From Ignavibacteriota bacterium (GTDB taxonomy: Bacteria; Bacteroidota; Ignavibacteria; Kapaibacteriales; UBA2268), in contig JAHBUQ010000003.1 in NCBI GenBank assembly GCA_019637995.1, positions 310,001 to 374,000 on the forward strand: DNA of 64,000 nt, given 5' to 3'. The number at the start of each line of letters is the position of its first letter. Within the stretch, counting starts at the first letter, position 1. The notes under the pieces were generated by a model. That model saw nothing but the letters and a program-made list of their open reading frames with translations. It did not search any database and had not been told where the DNA came from. Made by a program: the position numbers and the translations under genes. Of the stretch, positions 17,014-25,427 are shown piece by piece.

Positions 17014-18246
17014 TTACTTGGAGGGGGATATTGGTATTGATTCAATTTTAATAAAAATATGCCCCAAATATGCCTCAGCCGATTTAGCTTCCTGAATTTT
17101 TTTGATTGCATCATCGTCAAGTTTTGCACCCTCGTTTAAAAGTTTTAATCCGGACACTGTAACTATGCTTCTTGAAGTTATCATTCCTTTGGAAAGAACA
17201 AAAGGATTGACAACCGCTTCTGTTGCTCTTTTTGCCTGATTTGAAAGGGTGTTGAGATAACCAAGATATTGCTCGTAAAAAGCCAGTACCCTGAAATCAT
17301 AAACACGATTAATCTCGCCCCACATCAAAGGAATAATTTTATCAACATTCCTTGGGTTCCTGGCATAATAAGATTCAAAATCAATAGCTGCTCTTAAAAT
17401 TCTTGAGCCAAGAGGAATTGCCCAAGCCTTTACTTTTTCAGGAATGCCCGAACCATCGAAATTTTCATAAACGCTTCTTAATATTTTCTGAACATCTTCG
17501 AAACCGCGAAAACCTGTAAAGAGCTTATCAACAAACTCAACATAGTTCGCCATAATTTGATTCTGAACAATTCCATTTATCATAACCGGCATTTCTACAT
17601 ACTTATCTCTGAACAAGCCCTTAGGCAAATAACATAGCTCGGCTGCTTTGATAATTGCAGCTATCTCTTCTTCATCATTTGTAAGCTGTTTGGCTATGAA
17701 CTTACAAGCTGATACTATTCTTGCAATTTCACTATCCTTCTCACCTGTGCGTACAGATTGAATATACTGAAAAAATTCCTGTAGCCTTTGAGCTAAAGGT
17801 TCGAATTCAGCTAATAAATTATTATAATCTTCTTCAAGTTTGGCATTTTTATTTTGAAGGTTTAAGAACCTGGATGTATTCTTGAGCTTTAAAATAAACT
17901 GGTCCAATGATACCGGTTTTTGCATAAAATCATCTACGCCGGTTTGAACAGACTTAACGAGAATTTCGCGATCAGTGTTAGCAGACATCATTATAAAATA
18001 TGTATCTCTAAGACCTTCAACACTTCTGATTTTCTTTAGAAGTTGAAGACCATTAATACCCTGAATATCATACTCACAAATTATTACTGCATCAAGCTTT
18101 TCTTTCTCCAATGATTTATATGCTGAAAAGCCATCATTAAAGCGTTTAACATACATTGTTGGAAATACTTTTGTAATAAGACTTTGTAAAATTTCAGAAG
18201 TCTGCTCGGAATCATCTATTATATAAAATACTAATCTTTTGCTCAT
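17014..18246 (-). CDS. Degenerate response regulator: receiver plus HD-GYP-like domain
   Basis: The ATG at 18246 (MSKRLVFYIIDDSE) is preferred over a longer frame to 18282. The first 120 residues are a receiver with the acidic pair D11/D12, Lys110 and Ser88 in place, but the phospho-acceptor position is glutamate (E58 in IICEYDIQGINGL), where CheY has D57. After a coiled linker (about 125-150), residues 175-340 resemble an HD-GYP domain: ILRSVYENFDGSGIPEKV followed by IPLGSRILRAAIDFESY. The HD motif is not found; the site of HD-x-GK carries CYLPKG, and GYP is GIP. Thus it looks like a non-catalytic scaffold that cannot be phosphorylated in the usual way. A C-terminal region (about 340-410) is unknown. 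Confidence 0.8.
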   Translation of the reverse strand: MSKRLVFYIIDDSEQTSEILQSLITKVFPTMYVKRFNDGFSAYKSLEKEKLDAVIICEYDIQGINGLQLLKKIRSVEGLRDTYFIMMSANTDREILVKSVQTGVDDFMQKPVSLDQFILKLKNTSRFLNLQNKNAKLEEDYNNLLAEFEPLAQRLQEFFQYIQSVRTGEKDSEIARIVSACKFIAKQLTNDEEEIAAIIKAAELCYLPKGLFRDKYVEMPVMINGIVQNQIMANYVEFVDKLFTGFRGFEDVQKILRSVYENFDGSGIPEKVKAWAIPLGSRILRAAIDFESYYARNPRNVDKIIPLMWGEINRVYDFRVLAFYEQYLGYLNTLSNQAKRATEAVVNPFVLSKGMITSRSIVTVSGLKLLNEGAKLDDDAIKKIQEAKSAEAYLGHIFIKIESIPISPSK

Positions 18247-18436
18247 ATTGTGTGCCGGAAAAGATATAATCAAAAAAAACAAAATTACGTAGAAAACAAC
18301 TTACAAAATTAAGTATAATTACGGATATATTCAAATTATAACTTTATTTTTTTCATAAATTATATTATTGATTCCATATTGCATTTTGAATAAAACATAA
18401 TTTAATAAAAATAGTCTTTAATATTTTTTAATTAAA

Positions 18437-19282
18437 ATGAATATGAATAACGAAGTATTAATTGCTCAAATCGAAAAACTCTATAACAAGCAAACTGAGT
18501 TGTCACAACCTCAGATAGAGTATCTAATCAAAAGTTTTATCAATAGTCTTAATAATGGTGAAATCAGGGCTGCCGAGCCGGATGGAAACGGAAACTGGAC
18601 TGTAAATTTATGGGTAAAGCAAGGTATATTGCTGATATTCAGATATAGCAGTATGGTGGATATGTCCCTTGGCTCAATGAAATTCTTCGACAAAGAGGCT
18701 CTGACTTTAAGAGATTTCACGCTTGATGATGGTGTAAGAATTGTGCCCGGTGGCTCCGGAATTCGTTCGGGTGCTTATATTGCTCCCGGTGTAATTTGTA
18801 TGCCTCCAATGTATATAAATATTGGATCTTATGTAGATAAAGGCTCGATGATAGACTCTCACGCTTTGGTCGGCACTTGCGCCCAGATTGGCAAAAATGT
18901 GCATATTTCCGCTGCTGCACAGGTTGGTGGTGTGCTCGAACCGGCAGGGGCTAGACCCGTGATTATCGAAGACAACGTTATGATTGGTGGTAATTGCGGC
19001 ATTTATGAAGGTGTAATGGTTCGGGAAAGAGCCGTTTTAGGCTCAGGTGTTATTCTCACTGCATCAACAAAAGTTTATGATTTGGTTAATGAAACTGTGA
19101 TTACTTCAACTCCCGATAATCCTCTTGTGATTCCTCCTTCAGCGGTTGTGGTGCCCGGAGCAAGGACGATAAATTCAGATTTCGGTAAAGAGAATGGTTT
19201 ATCAATTTCCACTCCGGTGATTGTTAAATACCGTGACGATAAAACCGATGCAAGAACTGCATTGAACTTCGACTTAAGGTAA
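18437..19282 (+). CDS. dapD: 2,3,4,5-tetrahydropyridine-2,6-dicarboxylate N-succinyltransferase
   Basis: This protein of 281 residues catalyses succinylation of tetrahydrodipicolinate in the succinylase branch of DAP/lysine synthesis. It has an N-terminal helical domain followed by hexapeptide repeats of the left-handed beta-helix ([44 protein letters not shown]). The DapD-specific MIDSH and [17 protein letters not shown] segments are clear. Together with lysC and lysA about 9 kb upstream it covers three DAP-pathway steps in this window. It starts a compact five-gene run, ending with pbpC. Confidence 0.95.
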   Translation: MNMNNEVLIAQIEKLYNKQTELSQPQIEYLIKSFINSLNNGEIRAAEPDGNGNWTVNLWVKQGILLIFRYSSMVDMSLGSMKFFDKEALTLRDFTLDDGVRIVPGGSGIRSGAYIAPGVICMPPMYINIGSYVDKGSMIDSHALVGTCAQIGKNVHISAAAQVGGVLEPAGARPVIIEDNVMIGGNCGIYEGVMVRERAVLGSGVILTASTKVYDLVNETVITSTPDNPLVIPPSAVVVPGARTINSDFGKENGLSISTPVIVKYRDDKTDARTALNFDLR

Positions 19283-19288
19283 TATTAT

Positions 19289-19555
19289 ATGTTAAATGAA
19301 TATAAAAATATTGATGTTTCCAAAACATTGAGCATTCAGGAAAATTTAAGAAAATCAATTGTTGTAACAACCGGTTCATCATTAATTGCAGCATTTATTT
19401 TCTTGTTTGTATATGTAATTACTAAAAATATTTGGATGCTTTCTCTTGGAATTATTTTAGCTATATCGGGATTTGCATTTATGTTTGTAATCAAAAATCT
19501 ACAGAAAAAATATGCTGATATTTTGAATGATGAAAAGGGCAGCAGAAATGCCTGA
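19289..19555 (+). CDS. Small membrane protein with two transmembrane segments
   Basis: 88 residues: a charged N-terminus of about 20 residues, two hydrophobic segments (VVTTGSSLIAAFIFLFVYVI and IWMLSLGIILAISGFAFMFVI) separated by a very short turn, and a basic cytoplasmic tail. I do not recognise a family. It follows dapD by 6 bases and its last 8 bases overlap the start of the MEMO-family gene, so it is translated as part of the same operon. Overlap suggests translational coupling, perhaps with a role at the membrane for the neighbouring genes. Confidence 0.7.
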   Translation: MLNEYKNIDVSKTLSIQENLRKSIVVTTGSSLIAAFIFLFVYVITKNIWMLSLGIILAISGFAFMFVIKNLQKKYADILNDEKGSRNA

Positions 19556-20768
19556 GGAATTAATTCCCACACTTCGGAATAATTTACAGCTCCTCTTGAT
19601 GGAGGAGGATGGACAAAGATTTGTGTTGATGAATGACAATCATGGATATGCCGAAGATGAAATTGCCGTTTCAATTGAGTTTTATAATCTTTTAATTTCA
19701 CTCGGCGGCAAAACAAAATATTCTGATTTGGGTGAGAAACTGAAAATTAATGACTTAATGATTCTAAATCAAATCTTACAAAATATTAAAGATCTCGACG
19801 AAATGGGTTTTTTAAACAGCTCATCATTCAAAATCAAAAAAAGTCAAATTGACCAAGGGTATTTTGAGCTTGTTGACAGACCCTATGTATGCGCTCAAAA
19901 TTCTTATCCCGAAGATGTCGGTGAGTTAAATAATTTTCTTGCTCAAATTTTCAATTCTACAAATTCTGAATCATCCAAATCAAATAGCTCTGCAATCATA
20001 GTACCTCATATAGATTTAAAACTAAGCGATATTTGCAGTAAAATTTATTCATCAGGATATCATTCGGCAAGAGAAACCGATTTCGACTTACTGGTAGTTC
20101 TTGGAACAGCTCACTATGATTCATCTGATTTACTTATGCCGACAAAGAAAAACTATAAAACTCCACTTGGAACTGCAAAAACTGATACTGATATTCTCGA
20201 ACTTTGGGAAAGTCATTTAGGTGATAAATTGCCATATAATGACCTGGCACATAAGCCTGAACATTCGATTGAATATCAAATTCTGCTAAGTCAGTATTAT
20301 TTTATAAATCGCAATTTTACAGTTCTTCCAATTCTTGTTGGTTCTTTTGGTGAGTTTGTTTATTACAACTCTGTACCTGAAAGTTCTGAAGATTTCAGAA
20401 AATTAATAAGTTCGCTAAAACTTGCAATTGAGGAATCCGGCAGAAAGGCATTATTTATAGCAAGTGTTGATTTTGCTCATATTGGCAGAAAGTTCGGTGA
20501 TGATTATGATGCAGAGCCAATACTTGATTCATTGAAAAATGAAGACAAAATATTGATTGATGCATTGACCAATTTAGACAAACACCGCTTTTTTCGTAAA
20601 ATTTCTGAAGATAATGACAAATACAGAATTTGCGGAACATCACCTATATACAGCCTGATGAGTCTTAAGGATTTCAAAAGATGCGAATTCCTTGATTATG
20701 CTCAGTGGAATGAAACTCAGACTAAATCAGCAGTATCTTTTGCTTCATTAGCATTATTTGATGATTAA
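19548..20768 (+). CDS. AmmeMemoRadiSam system protein B (MEMO1 family)
   Basis: The ATG at 19548 overlaps the preceding gene by 8 bases (ATGCCTGA). Residues 1-130 form a small domain with a winged-helix or PqqD-like look (KYSDLGEKLKIND). From about 150 the MEMO fold follows: IIVPHIDLKLS, VVLGTAHYDSS, KPEHSIEYQILLSQYYF, and the closing RICGTSPIYSLM with the Cys typical of the family. The MEMO family binds a metal (copper or iron) with His/His/Cys ligands, all present here. In many bacteria it occurs with an AMMECR1 protein and a radical SAM protein; neither is in this window. Its biochemical role is still uncertain. Confidence 0.82.
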   Translation: MPEELIPTLRNNLQLLLMEEDGQRFVLMNDNHGYAEDEIAVSIEFYNLLISLGGKTKYSDLGEKLKINDLMILNQILQNIKDLDEMGFLNSSSFKIKKSQIDQGYFELVDRPYVCAQNSYPEDVGELNNFLAQIFNSTNSESSKSNSSAIIVPHIDLKLSDICSKIYSSGYHSARETDFDLLVVLGTAHYDSSDLLMPTKKNYKTPLGTAKTDTDILELWESHLGDKLPYNDLAHKPEHSIEYQILLSQYYFINRNFTVLPILVGSFGEFVYYNSVPESSEDFRKLISSLKLAIEESGRKALFIASVDFAHIGRKFGDDYDAEPILDSLKNEDKILIDALTNLDKHRFFRKISEDNDKYRICGTSPIYSLMSLKDFKRCEFLDYAQWNETQTKSAVSFASLALFDD

Positions 20769-20790
20769 AATTTTATAAGGATTAGTTAAT

Positions 20791-21783
20791 ATGATTAAAT
20801 TTCAAGCATTAGTAGTTGAAGAAATTGAAGATGGCAAATTCATTCGCTCAGTAAAGGAAAAAGAAATCAGCAGCATACCTGAAAATCATCTGTTAATTAA
20901 GGTAAAATATTCATCACTGAACTATAAAGATGCACTCTCAGCCCGTGGACACAAAGGAATATCAAGAAATTATCCTCACACCCCTGGAATTGATGCTGCC
21001 GGCATTATTGCTGAAAGTAAATCAGATATTTTTAAAAGTGGTGATGAAGTAATTGTTACTGGCTATGACTTAGGTATGAATACAAATGGTGGTTTCGGAC
21101 AGTACATAGTTGTACCGGCTGATTGGGCTGTAAGGCTTCCTAAAGGCTTATCACTTGAGGAATCTATGATTTACGGTACGGCAGGATTTACTGCCGCAAT
21201 TTGTATCTATGAACTGCAAAAGCATGATATAACACCTGAAAAGGGCAAAATTCTTGTTACCGGTGCAACAGGAGGAGTCGGCTCGATGGCTGTAGGGTTG
21301 CTCGCAAATTTAGGCTATGAAGTTACTGCATCAACAGGGAAAGCAGAGCATCACGATTTTTTAAAATCCTTAGGAGCAACAGAAATTATTTCAAGAGAGA
21401 TGATTGACGATAATTCCGGAAGACCACTACTTTCAGGAAAATGGATTGGAGCGGTTGATAATGTTGGTGGAAATACTCTTGCAACTGTTATCAAATCTAT
21501 AGGTCAGCATGGGTGTATATGTGTACTTGGAAATGTTGCAGGCGACAAATTTACAAGCACTGTATATCCTTTTTTACTTCGTGGAATAATACTCGCAGGT
21601 ATTGACTCAGCTTCAAGACCGATGGAATTACGGAAAATTCTTTGGGAAAAATTAGCAGGAGATTGGAAATTTCATAAACTTAATGATACTTACAAAATTG
21701 TGACTTTAGATAAAATCAATGATGAAATTGATAATATTTTAAAAGGTGAACAAGTAGGAAGAGTTGTACTAAATCTTTGGTAA
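20791..21783 (+). CDS. YhdH/YhfP-family quinone oxidoreductase (acrylyl-CoA reductase AcuI-like)
   Basis: The 330-residue protein is a zinc-independent medium-chain dehydrogenase/reductase. The N-terminus KVKYSSLNYKDALSARGHKG and the PGIDAAGII region are distinctive for the YhdH/AcuI subfamily, and the NADPH Rossmann motif is VTGATGGVGSMAVGLLANLGYEV. AcuI reduces acrylyl-CoA to propionyl-CoA; YhdH members are also called quinone reductases. No zinc-ligand set is visible. It lies 22 bases after the MEMO gene and 7 bases before pbpC, in the operon. Confidence 0.88.
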   Translation: MIKFQALVVEEIEDGKFIRSVKEKEISSIPENHLLIKVKYSSLNYKDALSARGHKGISRNYPHTPGIDAAGIIAESKSDIFKSGDEVIVTGYDLGMNTNGGFGQYIVVPADWAVRLPKGLSLEESMIYGTAGFTAAICIYELQKHDITPEKGKILVTGATGGVGSMAVGLLANLGYEVTASTGKAEHHDFLKSLGATEIISREMIDDNSGRPLLSGKWIGAVDNVGGNTLATVIKSIGQHGCICVLGNVAGDKFTSTVYPFLLRGIILAGIDSASRPMELRKILWEKLAGDWKFHKLNDTYKIVTLDKINDEIDNILKGEQVGRVVLNLW

Positions 21784-21790
21784 TTATACG

Positions 21791-24097
21791 ATGAAAATTA
21801 AGATAAAATTATTACTCAGATTTTTTTTTATTACAATTGGAGTAATGATTTGTTCTTTTTTGGTTCTTGACAAAATTTTTCCTGTTGATACAACTATCAA
21901 ATACTCAAAGACTATAAAGTCGAGAGAAGGAATTATTCTTTCATCATTTTTAAGCAGTGATGATAAATGGCGTTATTACTTCAAAACAAATGAAATATCC
22001 GAATATTTCAAAAAGAGTATCATTTTCAAAGAAGATAAATACTTTTATTATCATGCAGGTGTAAATCCTGTTTCCATTATAAGGTCATTTTCTAATAATT
22101 TGAAAAGTGGTAAAATCACATCAGGTGCCTCGACAATAACAATGCAAACTGCCAGACTTCTTGAACCTAAAAAAAGAACATATATAAATAAAATTATTGA
22201 AATTTTCAGAGCTTTTCAACTTGAACTTCATTATTCAAAGGATGATATATTAGAAATTTATTTAAACAAAATTCCTTTTGGAAGTAATATTGAGGGTGTT
22301 GGAGCCGCTTCGGTCTTATATTTTGGCAGGAATCCGGATAAACTTAGTCTTGCTCAGGCTACAGGGCTTGCGGTCATACCAAATAATCCCAATAAATTAA
22401 ATATCAAAATTGAGGGGAATTCAATAAACACAGAAAAAAATAATCTACTTAAAAAACATAAGTCTAATAAACTATTTTCTGCAGATATTGTTGACGACGC
22501 TATAAATGAATTCATAAAACCGGAAAAGCTACAATCACCTGTTTTGGCAAGGCATCTAAGTTTCAGAGCTGCTAAAGAATTTGCGGCAAGAAGGAATATT
22601 GAAACAACTATCAATTATACTATTCAATCAAGATTTGAAGATATTATCAAAGGATATGTCACGGAAATTGCTAGATTTGGTATAATGAATGCAAGTGCCT
22701 ACCTTATAGATAATTCTACAGGCGAAGTATTAGCATATATAGGCTCAAATGATTTCAACTCCGAATATTCAGGGCAGGTTGACGGTGTGACATCAATTCG
22801 ATCTCCCGGTAGTACACTTAAACCTTTCCTCTATGCTTTCGCAGTGGATAAAGGCATGATTACACCCAAGCTTTCTCTATTAGATGTCCCAATTTTAAAC
22901 TCTGAATATTCTCCCGATAATTTTGACGGACTTTTCAGAGGAAGAGTAACAGCTGAATCCGCATTGGCATTATCATTGAATGTTCCTGCTGTAAATCTTC
23001 TGAATGAATATGGCTTATCAAATTATATCAATCAAAGGACTCAATTTGAGTTTAAATCAATTTCAAAATTTAGACGAAAATTGGGTTTATCATTAATTTT
23101 GGGTGGAGGCGGTGTAACGCTTGAAGAGCTTTGTAATGCATACTCATCACTTGCTTCTGACGGGTTTTTCAGAAAATCTTATTACACCTTATCAAAAAGC
23201 AATATAAAGCCTAAAAGGTTGATAAGTCCTGAAGCGGCATACCTGATCAGCGAAATTCTCACCAAACATTCAAGACCTGATATGCCGGCACACTTCAGAA
23301 CTAAGAAAGGTTTGCCGAAAATCGCATGGAAAACAGGTACATCTCAGGGGCGGAGAGATGGCTGGGCTATTGGTTACAATAAATTATACACTCTTGGGGT
23401 TTGGACAGGCAACTTCTCAGGAAAGCCGAATTCTATGATTTCGGGAGCTGACATTGCTGTTCCGATGCTTTTTGAATTATTTAGCACACTTCCGCATCAG
23501 GTTACTGAACAAATTTTTAGCAAACCATCAAATATTGATGAGCGTTTGGTTGATGCTGTAACCGGACTTTTACCTTCAGAATTATCTGATAAAATCACGA
23601 CTGATTATTATATACCTGAAGTATCATTAAGCAAGAAAACTGATCATCTTGTGAAAATTTGGGTATCAAATGATGAGAGAATTTCATACTGTTCGGATTG
23701 CATGCCATCCGAGAATATCAAATCACAAATCTACGAAATTTATCCGATTGAACTAAAATTATATTATAATTCAATTAATTTCAAAACGCAATTTATACCT
23801 CCTCATAATCCTGATTGCACTGCCTTCCAGCCGGGTATGAATCCATTAATTACAAGCCCACTTAAAAATTCAGAGTATATTCTGGAGAAAGATTCTAATG
23901 ATGGAATTCCTCTTAAAGCAGGTCTGGATAAGGATGCAGGCAAATCATATTGGTTTGTAAACGGTAAGTTCCTTGAAAGTACTAATTCTAATCAATCTAC
24001 AATTTGGAAACCTGAAGTTAGTGGTAAATATTCCATTACTTGTATTGATGACAGAGGTCGTTCAAATGATGTGAAAATATCTGTTAAGATATATTAA
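21791..24097 (+). CDS. pbpC: Penicillin-binding protein 1C
   Basis: This 768-residue bifunctional protein is a membrane-anchored peptidoglycan synthase. An N-terminal anchor (about 9-27) precedes the transglycosylase domain, with the catalytic Glu in KEDKYFYYHAGVN near residue 80 and the SGASTITMQTARLL segment. The transpeptidase domain has the active-site Ser in SPGSTLKPF (near 338), SLNVPAVNLL, and KTGTS (near 514). The C-terminal ~130 residues match the BiPBP_C domain typical of PBP1C. Its last 14 bases overlap convergently with the gene on the other strand (24084). It is the last gene of the dapD operon. Confidence 0.92.
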   Translation: MKIKIKLLLRFFFITIGVMICSFLVLDKIFPVDTTIKYSKTIKSREGIILSSFLSSDDKWRYYFKTNEISEYFKKSIIFKEDKYFYYHAGVNPVSIIRSFSNNLKSGKITSGASTITMQTARLLEPKKRTYINKIIEIFRAFQLELHYSKDDILEIYLNKIPFGSNIEGVGAASVLYFGRNPDKLSLAQATGLAVIPNNPNKLNIKIEGNSINTEKNNLLKKHKSNKLFSADIVDDAINEFIKPEKLQSPVLARHLSFRAAKEFAARRNIETTINYTIQSRFEDIIKGYVTEIARFGIMNASAYLIDNSTGEVLAYIGSNDFNSEYSGQVDGVTSIRSPGSTLKPFLYAFAVDKGMITPKLSLLDVPILNSEYSPDNFDGLFRGRVTAESALALSLNVPAVNLLNEYGLSNYINQRTQFEFKSISKFRRKLGLSLILGGGGVTLEELCNAYSSLASDGFFRKSYYTLSKSNIKPKRLISPEAAYLISEILTKHSRPDMPAHFRTKKGLPKIAWKTGTSQGRRDGWAIGYNKLYTLGVWTGNFSGKPNSMISGADIAVPMLFELFSTLPHQVTEQIFSKPSNIDERLVDAVTGLLPSELSDKITTDYYIPEVSLSKKTDHLVKIWVSNDERISYCSDCMPSENIKSQIYEIYPIELKLYYNSINFKTQFIPPHNPDCTAFQPGMNPLITSPLKNSEYILEKDSNDGIPLKAGLDKDAGKSYWFVNGKFLESTNSNQSTIWKPEVSGKYSITCIDDRGRSNDVKISVKIY

Positions 24098-25421
24098 GAT
24101 TGTCAATTATCATTTCTGCAGCAATTTTTCCGCTTAGTGATGCACCTTCAATTGTAGCAGGTAGTTTGGTATTTGTCCAGTCACCTGCGAGGAAAAAATT
24201 ATTAATGTGAGTTTTAGCAAAAGGTCGAATTTTTTCAGACTCAGGATCTGCTATAAAAGTAGCAAATTTTTCGGTAATAATTCGATAATGTAATATGTTA
24301 CTCTGAGAAAAATCAGGAAACAGCTTTTTTATATCCTCAGTGATCATTTCAATTACTTCGCCCTGTTTTAATTTTGATAATTCAAATGCCGAACTGACTG
24401 TGATAGAATATGAGAATGGATAAGTTTTTGAAAGCCCTTCTTTAATTAATTTGTTACGGTTAAATATCCATTGAATATCTGTTCCTAAAGCCGATATGAA
24501 ATCCTCTGAAAAAATTTCCACATCAGTCCAAATATATGCAGATAATATTGGAGAGTATTTAAACTTTTCAAGATAGGCAAATGAAGGTTTCAGCTCTTCA
24601 GGTAAAATTTTAAAAAGTGAAAATGGCTGTAATGCTGAAATGATATAATCTGCCTGATAATTTTCTCCGTTTGTGGTTGTCACTGAAAGAGTTGATTCAT
24701 TTGAAAAATAAATTTTATCAATCTTTTTCGAGGTAAATATTTCTACACCTTGCGATTTTAGTTTATTTATTAAGGGCTCCAATAAATATTTAAAATCTGA
24801 TTTTGGGAGAATTAATTTTGAGTTATCAAGGTTTTCTATGAAAGCACGTTTAAGTATTTTAACCAAAATTTCTGCCGATGCTATTTTAATCGGACAGTTC
24901 ATCGTTGCAATAATGAAAGGTTCCCAAAATCTTATTATAGCTTCATCAGTTTGATTGTATTTTTTAAGAAAACTCAGGCAAGTCAAATTTTCAATATCAT
25001 TAATTTGATTATTCTCGATTTTGCGAATTAGTTTTATGATATTAATTTTTGAATTTATACTCAAACCGCCAAGCATAAGAAAACCAAGAATAAATCCTGC
25101 TTTTCCGGGAAGAAAACCTGCAAAAAGTCTGGATTTATTTTGATTTGTATCATAATAAACAACTTCAAGAGATTTTTGGATATTGAGTAAATTTAGAGTA
25201 TCGCATTCTTTAATCAGCTCAAGGAAAGTATGATATGCCGTCATAAGCGCATGCTGACCATTATCAATCATATCGCCAGATTTAGAATCAAAAAGGGCAG
25301 TTAACCTGCCCCCTAAATTATTTACAGCTTCAAAAATTTTGACCTGAAATCCTGCTTTAGAGAGATTAAATGCCGCTGTTATTCCGGCAATACCACCTCC
25401 TACAATAAGCACAGATTTCAT
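24084..25421 (-). CDS. hpnE: Hydroxysqualene dehydroxylase HpnE-like FAD oxidoreductase
   Basis: A 445-residue FAD-binding amine-oxidase-fold protein. The dinucleotide motif is VLIVGGGIAGITAAFNLSKAG and the second is NNLGGRLTA. The HpnE-specific region around DNGQHALMTAYHTF and RFWEPFIIATMNCP, followed by ASAEILVKIL, is clear, and the FAD end motif is FLAGDWTNTKLPATIEGA. HpnE removes the hydroxyl of hydroxysqualene on the HpnC-HpnD-HpnE route to squalene. No HpnC or HpnD gene is in the window. It is 6 bases downstream of pnp, and overlaps the end of pbpC by 14 bases on the opposite strand. Related phytoene desaturases are the main alternative. Confidence 0.75.
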   Translation of the reverse strand: MKSVLIVGGGIAGITAAFNLSKAGFQVKIFEAVNNLGGRLTALFDSKSGDMIDNGQHALMTAYHTFLELIKECDTLNLLNIQKSLEVVYYDTNQNKSRLFAGFLPGKAGFILGFLMLGGLSINSKINIIKLIRKIENNQINDIENLTCLSFLKKYNQTDEAIIRFWEPFIIATMNCPIKIASAEILVKILKRAFIENLDNSKLILPKSDFKYLLEPLINKLKSQGVEIFTSKKIDKIYFSNESTLSVTTTNGENYQADYIISALQPFSLFKILPEELKPSFAYLEKFKYSPILSAYIWTDVEIFSEDFISALGTDIQWIFNRNKLIKEGLSKTYPFSYSITVSSAFELSKLKQGEVIEMITEDIKKLFPDFSQSNILHYRIITEKFATFIADPESEKIRPFAKTHINNFFLAGDWTNTKLPATIEGASLSGKIAAEMIIDNLNIS

Positions 25422-25427
25422 ATCAGT

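Noticed and set aside
19336..19716. 126-codon minus-strand frame across the small membrane protein and MEMO genes
   Set aside because: Both sense genes are well supported, and this frame has no recognisable protein features.
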